Assembly (NCBI GenBank): GCA_937890655.1
Contig: CALADT010000070.1
Location: 1 to 7,654, forward strand
Direction: 5' to 3'
DNA length: 7,654 nt
Source of the DNA: an uncultured Mucispirillum sp.
GTDB taxonomy: Bacteria > Chrysiogenota > Deferribacteres > Deferribacterales > Mucispirillaceae
Shown here piece after piece: positions 1-6,863 of the stretch; within the stretch, counting starts at the first letter, position 1; each line of letters starts with the position of its first letter. The notes under the pieces were generated by a model. The model did no database searches and was not told where the DNA came from. It saw only the letters and a list, made by a program, of their open reading frames with translations. The position numbers were made by a program, and so were the translations under genes.

Positions 1-1261
1 CATCAAAATTATATTTGCTTGATATTTGGTCAAATAAAATATTTACAGGTATATTTTCCTGATATGCACTTGTAAAATATACACCTCTTAGGAATGATTT
101 ATTTTTATAACTATTTTCATATACTATTCTGCCTACTATACCACTTATTACAAAACACAATGTTTCTAGTTGAGAAAGATATAAATAAGCTTTTCTTTTA
201 TCTTCAATACTGCTGGTTTGATAGTTTTTATTCATTAGTGCAAATTTAAAAGAGTTAATCATCTCAGAAAATTTTGTTTTTAGATAATCTTCTGATATTT
301 TCTGATGTTTACTGAATGTCAATCCTAATGCCCGTTTTGATATTTTTTCATTATATACTTTTAAAAAATTTGGCATACCTTCCAGTAAATCTATTTTATT
401 AAAAACAATATAAACTGGTATTTGTAAATTTAAGTAATTTTCACATTCACTTACTCTCTGCACCATATAAGCGATAGAAGATGTTATATCCTCCTCACTG
501 CTAAACATCATTTTAGGCAAATCTATAATTAACACAATACCATTTAGTTTCTTATAAAAATGAAGCTTATTAAGCATTTTCAAAAATGATTTCCATACTA
601 TCTTTTTAGTTATAAATGCCTTATGTTTGTCTATATTATCTTCTGGCATCTCATCAGTATGCTCAGGAACAAACAATTTTTCCAAAGTAAAAAAATTTCC
701 TTCTGTATCTACAAGAGCACCCTCTTTTGAAATATATAAACTAAAATTTCTTGTAGATTTATGATGCTTTTTATAACTTCCAAGCATATCTGTAACAGGA
801 AATTCTATCTCAGAATAATTAATAAAAGAACTTTTTCCTGCACCTTCATTGCCTATTACCATTACAAGTGGTATATTATGAAATTTCAGACTATTTTTCC
901 ATGCATGGCGGGCTTCTTTCAAAGATACAATAAAATTTCTTTTAGTCTTTTTAGAGTGGTCTTTTGCTTCTAATTTAATATCTTTTATCTTCTGTCTGTT
1001 TTCGTTTTGAAAGAAATCAAGAACATCTTTTGTTTTTTTAAAAGCAAAAATAAGAAACAGGCTTAAACATAAAAGAAATATTATAAATCCCCGTAAAAAT
1101 GAGCTGCCAAATATATGAATATCATTGAATGCTATCAATGGTGAATATATCCAGAATAATATACACAATAATATAAAAAATAGTAAAGCAATTCCAATTA
1201 AAAATTGTTTAGAAATTAAAATTTTCCCAATCTTTTTTAATAAACCAGTAATAACTCCCAT
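1..1261 (-). CDS. tssM: T6SS inner-membrane complex protein TssM (IcmF/VasK family), N-terminal part, cut by window edge
   Basis: TssM is the large inner-membrane subunit of the T6SS membrane complex (with TssL, and TssJ where present) that spans the envelope and docks the baseplate. The frame reads 420 residues from ATG at 1261 without a stop to the left edge, roughly the first third of a usual 1100-1200 residue protein. Two hydrophobic segments lie at about residues 19-38 and 52-74. They are followed by a charged stretch and a G-domain: P-loop GNEGAGKS at 137-144, DTEG at 185-188 and NKID at 288-291. The string RGVYFTSAYQE at 392-402 matches the family hallmark RGxYFTSxxQE. The start has GGG (complement of 1270-1272) 8 nt upstream. 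It follows tssA by 16 nt, so co-transcription is likely. The usual DTAG is DTEG here, and the Trp-rich motif normally just before it is not recognisable. Family assignment is firm. Confidence 0.93.
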   Translation of the reverse strand, partial: MGVITGLLKKIGKILISKQFLIGIALLFFILLCILFWIYSPLIAFNDIHIFGSSFLRGFIIFLLCLSLFLIFAFKKTKDVLDFFQNENRQKIKDIKLEAKDHSKKTKRNFIVSLKEARHAWKNSLKFHNIPLVMVIGNEGAGKSSFINYSEIEFPVTDMLGSYKKHHKSTRNFSLYISKEGALVDTEGNFFTLEKLFVPEHTDEMPEDNIDKHKAFITKKIVWKSFLKMLNKLHFYKKLNGIVLIIDLPKMMFSSEEDITSSIAYMVQRVSECENYLNLQIPVYIVFNKIDLLEGMPNFLKVYNEKISKRALGLTFSKHQKISEDYLKTKFSEMINSFKFALMNKNYQTSSIEDKRKAYLYLSQLETLCFVISGIVGRIVYENSYKNKSFLRGVYFTSAYQENIPVNILFDQISSKYNFD

Positions 1262-1277
1262 TTATATATCCCTTATT

Positions 1278-2582
1278 TTATATGTTATTATTTTTTATAT
1301 TTATATATTCTTCATGTAAATAATCTTTTAATAAAGTAGTTTCCATAATATTTATAACATTAATATATAATATACGAGCATTATTATCTAAACCATTGAT
1401 ATGCATAGTTTCTGCCAAACTAATTAATCCATGCAGTCTTGATTTAATACTGTCATCTATTTCATTATTAATAGTATGCAGACGTGTTTTTAATAATTTT
1501 GTATCTAATTGTTCTTTTTTATTTTTGGCTGGTTTACTGTGTTCAATTACTGTTTCTGTTTTATTCTGCAACTGGTTGTCATTAAAAAAATTGTAAAGAC
1601 TACTAGAACAAAATGGTTTATTATTAGAAAAATGAAGTTTCGTAATCCATTCAAATTTATTTAATTGTAAACAAGCCAGTGATTTTATATGAGCAGCTAT
1701 GATATGATGATTTACTTCATTAGAATAATCTATAAAGATTTTGTACCCTTCAAACCAAAATGGATTTAATAATAAATTTGATAATGCTCGGATTATATTT
1801 TCACTTGTATAATCACTTATATTTTTTACCAGCTCTATTGTATTATGTTCTGGATACCTTACTGCTGTGATATTATTGCTGTGCGATATCTCTTGAGTAA
1901 TTCTGCCCCATACACCTTCCCAAAAAAGAGAGTAGCCAGCAATATTTAATATATCTTTTTCTAGAAGCTTACGGCCTAATGAGAAAAAATAATCTCTATA
2001 CTCTCTTGTATCCATGCTATCTATGGATTTTGTTGAAAAATTTAACAGTCTGTTTTGGTTTATATTTTCACTAGACTTATCTTCATTTTTAGCAGGAATT
2101 GTCATCAATTGAAAATTAGTATTTAATCTGCTGTTAAAATCATTAATTGCAATATTAATATTTAAAATAATCTCTATTGGTATATTTACTTTATATGTAT
2201 TATTTGCTTCTATCAGCTCATTAAGTGGATCTGTAAAAAATTTCTTCTGAATTTTTGCCTGTTTATCATTTTTTTCAGCATACTTTTTATATATGTCAGG
2301 CCATAGTAAATGGTAATGATTAATAACTTCGTTAAGTTTTATATATACATCATTATTATTGATAGACATTACTCCTAATATAAAACCTCTAAATATTCTT
2401 GTATCAAGTGATTTTTTAAGTAAATCAAGACTGTTTGTATAAACTTTATGCCAGTCTATTTCACCATGAGATAAAGTTTTGTATTTACATAATTCATTAT
2501 AAATCGTTATATAATGAATATTATCTTGGATATCTAGTATTTCACCTGCATACACTACTAACTCTGACACTGCTCCAACCAA
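1278..2582 (-). CDS. tssA: T6SS protein TssA, VasJ/VC_A0119-type
   Basis: TssA proteins link the baseplate to assembly of the tail tube and sheath; the long VasJ-like branch carries a family-specific C-terminal domain. The reading is 434 residues. The N-terminal part has the pattern of the ImpA_N region: Y24, E30 and K33, then IDW at 42-44 and a helical stretch ending at WPDIY (94-98). The middle region has NPFWFEGYK (273-281), corresponding to the family's NPFWLDG-type motif, and LHFSNNKPF (316-324), corresponding to LxFxDGxPF. A charged linker at about 345-362 leads into a helical C-terminal domain. The start is uncertain: the frame closes at a TAG just upstream (2586-2588), and the first candidates are TTG at 2582, GTG at 2570 and GTG at 2555. 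None is ideally spaced from AGGA. Divergent from tssB and followed closely by tssM. The family call rests on remembered motifs, with low overall identity. Confidence 0.87.
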   Translation of the reverse strand: MVGAVSELVVYAGEILDIQDNIHYITIYNELCKYKTLSHGEIDWHKVYTNSLDLLKKSLDTRIFRGFILGVMSINNNDVYIKLNEVINHYHLLWPDIYKKYAEKNDKQAKIQKKFFTDPLNELIEANNTYKVNIPIEIILNINIAINDFNSRLNTNFQLMTIPAKNEDKSSENINQNRLLNFSTKSIDSMDTREYRDYFFSLGRKLLEKDILNIAGYSLFWEGVWGRITQEISHSNNITAVRYPEHNTIELVKNISDYTSENIIRALSNLLLNPFWFEGYKIFIDYSNEVNHHIIAAHIKSLACLQLNKFEWITKLHFSNNKPFCSSSLYNFFNDNQLQNKTETVIEHSKPAKNKKEQLDTKLLKTRLHTINNEIDDSIKSRLHGLISLAETMHINGLDNNARILYINVINIMETTLLKDYLHEEYINIKNNNI

Positions 2583-2583
2583 T

Positions 2584-2587
2584 TCCT
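2584..2587 (-). promoter_or_regulatory. Shine-Dalgarno-like AGGA upstream of tssA, start-deciding
   Basis: On the minus strand AGGA is followed by only 1 nt before the TTG at 2582, and by 13 nt before the in-frame GTG at 2570. A second purine patch, GGAG (complement of 2573-2576), is 2 nt before that GTG and 17 nt before the GTG at 2555. So the TTG is sterically unlikely if this AGGA is the ribosome site. The true tssA start may be 4 or 9 codons inside the longest reading. Confidence 0.4.
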
Positions 2588-2609
2588 AATAATATTTATA
2601 ATAAACAAC

Positions 2610-2638
2610 ACTATACAGTATATTTCCTATTTTTTCAA
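2610..2638 (-). promoter_or_regulatory. Putative sigma70-type promoter for tssA-tssM
   Basis: Read on the minus strand, TTGAAA (complement of 2633-2638; 5 of 6 to TTGACA) is followed after exactly 17 nt by TATAGT (complement of 2610-2615; 5 of 6 to TATAAT). This gives a short leader of roughly 20-30 nt before tssA. Hexamers and spacing are good, but AT-rich DNA produces such matches by chance. The position, in the only gap before tssA, supports it. Confidence 0.55.
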
Positions 2639-2647
2639 TTGAAAAAA
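2630..2647. repeat. 18-bp perfect palindrome between the divergent units
   Basis: A run of six T, then CAATTG, then six A forms a perfect inverted repeat with no spacer, roughly midway between tssA and tssB. It holds the -35-like hexamer TTGAAA on both strands, back to back (2633-2638 minus, 2639-2644 plus). It is directly followed by an A7-C-T8 tract (2642-2657) that overlaps it. It could be an operator for a dimeric regulator, a curved or UP-like tract, or simply low-complexity AT sequence. Confidence 0.5.
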
Positions 2648-2667
2648 ACTTTTTTTTGGTATAGATT
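2639..2667 (+). promoter_or_regulatory. Candidate promoter for the tssBC-EFG unit
   Basis: TTGAAA at 2639-2644 is followed after 17 nt by TAGATT at 2662-2667 (4 of 6 to TATAAT). Overlapping alternatives are TGG-TATAGA at 2657-2665, with extended -10 character, and TAGAAT at 2676-2681 (5 of 6, but no convincing -35). A promoter must lie somewhere in 2583-2706 unless tssB is fed by antisense read-through, but the exact element is uncertain. Confidence 0.35.
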
Positions 2668-2694
2668 AAACAAAGTAGAATAATTAAAACAATT

Positions 2695-2700
2695 AGGAGG
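2695..2700 (+). promoter_or_regulatory. Strong Shine-Dalgarno site of tssB
   Basis: A full AGGAGG consensus lies 6 nt before the tssB ATG at 2707. It is the strongest ribosome site in the window, as expected for an abundant sheath subunit. An out-of-frame ATG at 2702 is too close to the site to be used. Confidence 0.85.
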
Positions 2701-2706
2701 CATGAT

Positions 2707-3201
2707 ATGTCTGAAGGATCAAATGCTCCAAAAGAGCGGATTAATATTTCCTATAAATCAAAGACTAATGGGGTTGCTGCTGAAGTGGAATTACCATTAA
2801 AACTTATGGTTATGTCTAATTTTACTGGTAATACTAATAATATTCCACTTGAAGAGAGAGAACCTGTTTCTATTAATAAGGTAAACTTTAATAAAGTAAT
2901 GGAGCAAATGAATATCACTACAAATTTTAATGTAAAAAATACAGTTAACCCTGATATTGATGAGATGAGTATTAACTTAAATATTAAAAGTATGGCAGAT
3001 TTTTCTCCTGATAATATTGTAAAACAAGTGCCAGAATTACAAAAATTAATGGCTCTAAGGGAAGCTCTTACTGCATTAAAAGGACCTATGGGTAATGTAC
3101 CAGAATTTAGAAAAAAACTGCTTTCCATACTAAATGACGCAGAAAGACGAGAGCAACTTATGTTAGAAATAGCTAAAAGTAAAGAAAATAATAATGAGTA
3201 G
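2707..3201 (+). CDS. tssB: T6SS contractile sheath small subunit TssB (VipA/ImpB)
   Basis: TssB pairs with TssC to form the cytoplasmic contractile sheath around the Hcp tube. The 164-residue length is normal for the family. Visible family signatures are the N-terminal R11-I-N-I-x-Y strand, the block ELPLKLMVMSNFTG (28-41), then REPVSINKVNFNKVM (51-65). These match the LPLKLLVxxDFTG and ERxPxxINKxNFxxVM patterns of VipA-type proteins. A SMADFSPDNIVKQVPEL segment follows, with a helical C-terminus containing LMALREALTALKGP. The full AGGAGG 6 nt upstream fixes the ATG start. The stop overlaps the ribosome site of tssC, so the two subunits are made from one message at matched levels. Nothing is missing or odd. 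Confidence 0.97.
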   Translation: MSEGSNAPKERINISYKSKTNGVAAEVELPLKLMVMSNFTGNTNNIPLEEREPVSINKVNFNKVMEQMNITTNFNVKNTVNPDIDEMSINLNIKSMADFSPDNIVKQVPELQKLMALREALTALKGPMGNVPEFRKKLLSILNDAERREQLMLEIAKSKENNNE

Positions 3202-3212
3202 AGGTATAGTAC

Positions 3213-4676
3213 ATGTCTGAAAACAAAACTGAAGTTATTATTGAAACTCCTATAATAGAAGAAATTATGGGAAAAAGTAAATTTTATATACATGATGAGA
3301 GCTATCCTATTGCCAAGCAAGGTGTAGCAGAATTTATTACTCAAATTGTACAAAGTGGCAACGCTGAAGAAAAAGTTAATAAATTTGCTCTCGATGAAAT
3401 GATAGCACATATTGACGATGTTATATCAGAACAGATGGATGAAATACTTCATAATGAGAATTTTCAAAAATTAGAAGCAACATGGCGTGGGCTGTATACA
3501 CTTATAGAAAGAACAGATTTTAATGAAAATATTAAAATAGATCTTTTTAATGTTACGAAAGAAGAAGCATTGGAAGATTTTGAATTAAACCCTGATATCA
3601 CTCAAACAACACTTTATAAACATATATACTCATCAGAATATGGACAATTTGGGGGAGAGCCAGTTGGTGCAATTATTGGTGATTACAGCCTGACTTATGC
3701 AAGTCCTGATATGACTTTTTTAAATAAAATGTCTGCTATTGCTGCTATGAGCCATGCCCCTTTCCTTACTTCTATAGACTCTAAATTCTTTGGCTTAAAA
3801 GACTACACAGAAATGCCAACTATTCAAGATTTGAAAGGACTTCTTGATGGTCCTCAGTATGCAAGATGGCGTTCTTTTAGGGAAAATGAAGATGCAAAAT
3901 ATACAGGTCTTTTAGTAACAAGATATTTAACGCGCTCCCCTTATGATATGGAAAACAACCCTGTTAAAACTTTTAACTATACAGAAGATGTTAGTGCATC
4001 CCATAATCATCTTGTATGGGGAAACTGTGCTTATCTGCTTGCTACAAGATTAACTGAAAGTTTTGCAAAATATAGATGGTGTGGAAGCATTATAGGTCCT
4101 AGAAGTGGCGGTGAAGTAAAAGATTTACCTGTATATTTTTATGAAAGTTTTGGTAGTATGCAGTCAAAAATACCAACAGAAGTATTAATTACGGACAGGC
4201 GTGAATATGAACTTTCTGAAAATGGTTTTATAGCATTAACACTAAGGCGTGGCAGTAATAATGCTTCATTTTTTTCTGCAAACTCTGCACTAAAACCAAA
4301 AGTATTTCCAAACACACCAGAGGGTAAAGATGCAGAAACTAATTTCAGACTTGGCACACAACTTCCATATTTATTTTTAATATCTCGTATGGCTCACTAT
4401 TTAAAAGTACTGCAAAGGGAAGAAATAGGCAGTTGGAAAGAAAGACAGGATACTGAAAGAGGATTAAATGAATGGCTAAAACAATATATTTCAGACCAGG
4501 AAAACCCGCCAGCAGAAGTGAGAAGTAGAAGGCCTTTCAGAGGGGCAACTGTTACTGTTACTGATATTCCAGGAGAACCAGGCTGGTATAGAGTTCAGCT
4601 TAATGCTAGGCCACACTTTAAATATATGGGAGCTAATTTTGAACTTTCTCTTGTAGGTAAACTAGATAAAGAATAA
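3213..4676 (+). CDS. tssC: T6SS contractile sheath large subunit TssC (VipB/ImpC)
   Basis: TssC is the large sheath subunit; with TssB it polymerises into the contractile tail sheath that ClpV later disassembles. At 487 residues it is full length. Conserved blocks appear in order: LEATWRGL (87-94), YGQFGGEPVGAIIGDY (143-158), MSAIAAMSHAPF, YARWRSFRENEDAKYTGL, a WGNCAYLLATRLTESFAKYRW segment, and GPRSGGEV. The C-terminal gp18-like domain ends with ARPHFKYMGANFELSL. It is the best conserved protein in the window. The ATG at 3213 has GAGG (3201-3204) 8 nt upstream, overlapping the tssB stop, with an 11-nt intergenic gap. It is followed directly by a terminator-like hairpin. Confidence 0.98.
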   Translation: MSENKTEVIIETPIIEEIMGKSKFYIHDESYPIAKQGVAEFITQIVQSGNAEEKVNKFALDEMIAHIDDVISEQMDEILHNENFQKLEATWRGLYTLIERTDFNENIKIDLFNVTKEEALEDFELNPDITQTTLYKHIYSSEYGQFGGEPVGAIIGDYSLTYASPDMTFLNKMSAIAAMSHAPFLTSIDSKFFGLKDYTEMPTIQDLKGLLDGPQYARWRSFRENEDAKYTGLLVTRYLTRSPYDMENNPVKTFNYTEDVSASHNHLVWGNCAYLLATRLTESFAKYRWCGSIIGPRSGGEVKDLPVYFYESFGSMQSKIPTEVLITDRREYELSENGFIALTLRRGSNNASFFSANSALKPKVFPNTPEGKDAETNFRLGTQLPYLFLISRMAHYLKVLQREEIGSWKERQDTERGLNEWLKQYISDQENPPAEVRSRRPFRGATVTVTDIPGEPGWYRVQLNARPHFKYMGANFELSLVGKLDKE

Positions 4677-4686
4677 AATTAAAAAG

Positions 4687-4723
4687 CAGGTGTGTATAAA
4701 TCTTTTATATACATCTGTTTTTT
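4687..4723 (+). terminator. Rho-independent-type terminator between tssC and tssE
   Basis: Bases 4687-4700 pair with 4704-4717 in a 14-bp stem (12 Watson-Crick pairs and two G-U pairs: 4690/4714 and 4694/4710) closed by a 3-nt TCT loop. Six T (4718-4723) follow at once, and an A-run (4681-4685) precedes. It sits 10 bases after the tssC stop. With no separate promoter obvious before tssE, it probably acts as a partial terminator or as a 3'-end stabiliser for the tssBC message. Confidence 0.8.
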
Positions 4724-4734
4724 ACAGGAATATT

Positions 4735-5124
4735 ATGGGCTTTATTGATAAAATAGTACATAAACTTGATAACCAGTATAATGGTATTGAATATAAAAAT
4801 GATAAAATTACAGAAATTAAAAAGAATATAGAAGCACTACTTAATACAAATACTGATGACTGTATAAGTGTTGCAAACTCAGGATTTAATGAAAATAATA
4901 ATTCTATAGAATCTCGTGAACTATGTAATACAATAATATCCAAAATAGAAAATTTAATTTATGAATATGAAAAAAGAGTTGTAATTACATCTGCCAGTTA
5001 TGACAACAGTAATATGCCATGGAAACTATCAATTGATTTAGTGTGTCATTTGTCAGATGATAAATTTAATGAATTTCATATTGTCATTGATTTTTCAAAT
5101 AACAGATATTGCGAGGTTATTTGA
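4735..5124 (+). CDS. tssE: T6SS baseplate subunit TssE (gp25-like)
   Basis: TssE is the gp25-like baseplate protein that starts sheath polymerisation, working with TssF, TssG and TssK. From ATG at 4735 it has 129 residues, within the usual range for the family. IEALLNTN (32-39) corresponds to the family's IxxLLNTR. YEKRV (78-82) corresponds to the gp25 EPRL-type motif, keeping E79 and R81 but with K in place of Pro. The strand-rich end (LSIDLVCHL, FHIVIDF) fits the gp25 fold. AGGA (4726-4729) lies 5 nt upstream. A longer reading from GTG at 4690 would begin inside the terminator stem and is rejected. The protein is divergent and its call leans partly on its place between tssC and tssF. The stop TGA overlaps the tssF ATG by one base. 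Confidence 0.85.
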   Translation: MGFIDKIVHKLDNQYNGIEYKNDKITEIKKNIEALLNTNTDDCISVANSGFNENNNSIESRELCNTIISKIENLIYEYEKRVVITSASYDNSNMPWKLSIDLVCHLSDDKFNEFHIVIDFSNNRYCEVI

Positions 5125-6863
5125 TGAATAACAACAGTCATATATTATATTATCATAAAGAAATAGATGAGCTTGCAAAAGCAAGGCAACAGTTTATAGA
5201 ACGGTTTCCAAAACTTGCACCATTTTTATCTAATACTAGTAAAGATCCTGATATTGAAAGACTTATAGAAAATTTTGCAATACTTACATCTAAAATAAAA
5301 ATGGAACTAGACCAAAATATCCCAGCTATTGCAGAATCACTTATAAACATTATTGCACCAAACTATACAGCTTCTATACCAGCAATGTGTATACAGGAAT
5401 TTAATTTAAACAGCAGTGCTGAAATAAACAATCTTATAATACCAAAAGGTGCTGATGTATTTGCAAAACAGATAAAGAATGTATCCTGCCAGTTTACTAC
5501 TGTGTATGACTTATACCTATACCCAATAAAAATTACTGATGTATTACTGCAAAACATAGGTAAATTTCAAAGTATGTCTTTAAGAGTAGAGTCATATAAA
5601 GAGAATACAAATATTTCTGATATGAATATTATAAAATTAAATTTATATCTAGGCAGTGATATTTATTTAGCAACTTCACTTTTAATGTGGTTTTTTAACT
5701 ATCTTGATGAAATAATTATTATTAATCCTGATAATAATGAAGAATACAGACTACCTGTGCAGAATTTAAACCCTATGGGTTTTGATGATAAAGAAAGTAT
5801 ATTTGCAAGAAGAAATACAGGCATAGAAGCATTCTCATTAATGCAGGAATATTTTTTTATACCTGATAAATTTAATATGATAACAATAGACAGGCTTGAT
5901 ATGTTAAAATATTTTAATAGTAAAAATTTTATAATAAAGTTTATTTTTACAAAAAATCTGCCTTCATTCTGCATACCTCGTGCAGACCATTTTAGTTTTG
6001 GTATTACACCTGTTATTAACCTTTTTGAAAGATCAACAGTTCCAATGAAAAATGATATAAATAAAGATGGTTTCAGGCTTTCTATAAGTAAAAATTATGA
6101 TAAATATTATGATATACTAGAAATTATCTCAGTATTCAGCAGTGCAAGTGTTCGTGGTAAAAGATACTTAAAAAATTATAATAACTTTGAGCGATTTGAA
6201 TTTTTAAAAGAAGATAATATGCCAGATTTTTTCACCATTTCAAAAAGAAAAGATATAAATGGTGATGAATACACATATTTAACACTGTATGACAGCTCTA
6301 TTTTGATGTCAAATGACCATGAAACAATATCTGTTAATGCATTATGCTGTAATGGAACTCTGCCTGAAGAATTACAGATTGGAGACATTAACAGATTTGA
6401 TAATCAAAATGTATCTACAACAAATATCACAATTCCTACAAAGCTTTATAAAACAGCAGTAGATGGTTCTCTTCTATGGAAACTAGTATCAGTATTATCA
6501 CTAAATTATCAAACTATGACAAACAGAACATCTTTTTTAGCAGTGCTTCATGCTTATGATTTTACACTTGGGGAGCAGGACAATATATCAGAAAAACTTC
6601 GTGATGCTGTAAAAAATATAAATTCAAAAACTATTTATAGAATGATAAACGGTATACCTAAAAAAGGCACTTTGTGTATTATTGATATAGATGATTCACT
6701 ATTTTATTGTATAGGAGAAGTTTATAGACTCGGATTAATTCTTGCCAAGTTTTTTTCATCTTTTGCATCTATTAACTCTTTTTGTGAATTACAAATGAAT
6801 TGTATTACAGCTGGTACAGTATTAGACTACTTCCCAACAGAAGGAAGGAAATCTAATATATGA
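5124..6863 (+). CDS. tssF: T6SS baseplate subunit TssF (VasA/ImpG)
   Basis: TssF forms the wedge of the T6SS baseplate with TssG and TssE, analogous to phage T4 gp6/gp7. The 579-residue length is normal. The N-terminus matches the family pattern: a YYxxEIxxL-like start, RFPKLAPFL (27-35), DPDIERLIENFA (41-52), then an IPAIAESLINIIAPN segment. Further signatures are LMQEYFFIPDKF (about 239-250), GITPVINLF (about 294-302) and ALCCNGTLPEEL, matching the family's LCTNxxLPxxL. Near the C-terminus is FSSFASINSFCELQ, matching YASINSFxxL. I chose ATG 5124 over an in-frame TTG at 5109 because GAGG (5113-5116) lies 7 nt before it and the protein then begins as family members do. It overlaps tssE by 1 nt and tssG by 4 nt, so translational coupling is likely. 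Confidence 0.95.
   Translation: MNNNSHILYYHKEIDELAKARQQFIERFPKLAPFLSNTSKDPDIERLIENFAILTSKIKMELDQNIPAIAESLINIIAPNYTASIPAMCIQEFNLNSSAEINNLIIPKGADVFAKQIKNVSCQFTTVYDLYLYPIKITDVLLQNIGKFQSMSLRVESYKENTNISDMNIIKLNLYLGSDIYLATSLLMWFFNYLDEIIIINPDNNEEYRLPVQNLNPMGFDDKESIFARRNTGIEAFSLMQEYFFIPDKFNMITIDRLDMLKYFNSKNFIIKFIFTKNLPSFCIPRADHFSFGITPVINLFERSTVPMKNDINKDGFRLSISKNYDKYYDILEIISVFSSASVRGKRYLKNYNNFERFEFLKEDNMPDFFTISKRKDINGDEYTYLTLYDSSILMSNDHETISVNALCCNGTLPEELQIGDINRFDNQNVSTTNITIPTKLYKTAVDGSLLWKLVSVLSLNYQTMTNRTSFLAVLHAYDFTLGEQDNISEKLRDAVKNINSKTIYRMINGIPKKGTLCIIDIDDSLFYCIGEVYRLGLILAKFFSSFASINSFCELQMNCITAGTVLDYFPTEGRKSNI

Noticed and set aside
761..1319. Two short plus-strand open frames (761-973 and 1125-1319)
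   Set aside because: They lie antisense to the TssM coding sequence, which has clear domain motifs; no ribosome sites or recognisable domains.
2642..2657. A7-C-T8 tract as an intrinsic terminator
   Set aside because: The stem would be only A-T pairs with almost no loop and no GC core; it is not expected to terminate well and lies in a promoter region.
1396..2683. Plus-strand open frames at 1396-1596 and 2435-2683
   Set aside because: The first is antisense to tssA. The second runs from antisense tssA through the control region and has no family features.
2650..2690. Sigma-54 promoter upstream of tssB
   Set aside because: T6SS operons are sometimes sigma-54 controlled, so I looked for GG and GC dinucleotides with the -24/-12 spacing. 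A GG is present at 2658-2659, but no GC lies at the required distance.
2751..3410. 219-residue minus-strand open frame
   Set aside because: It is antisense to tssB and the start of tssC, both strongly conserved, and its translation is low-complexity F/S/L-rich, typical of a shadow frame.
4690..4734. 15-residue N-terminal extension of TssE from GTG at 4690
   Set aside because: The GTG lies in the 5' arm of the terminator stem, has no ribosome site, and the extension has no family counterpart. ATG 4735 has AGGA at correct distance.
5109..5123. TTG start for TssF at 5109
   Set aside because: It would lengthen the overlap with tssE. ATG 5124 has GAGG 7 nt upstream and gives the usual TssF N-terminus.
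4139..6388. Minus-strand open frames within tssC, tssE and tssF
   Set aside because: All are antisense to well-supported genes and read as hydrophobic, serine-rich shadow proteins.
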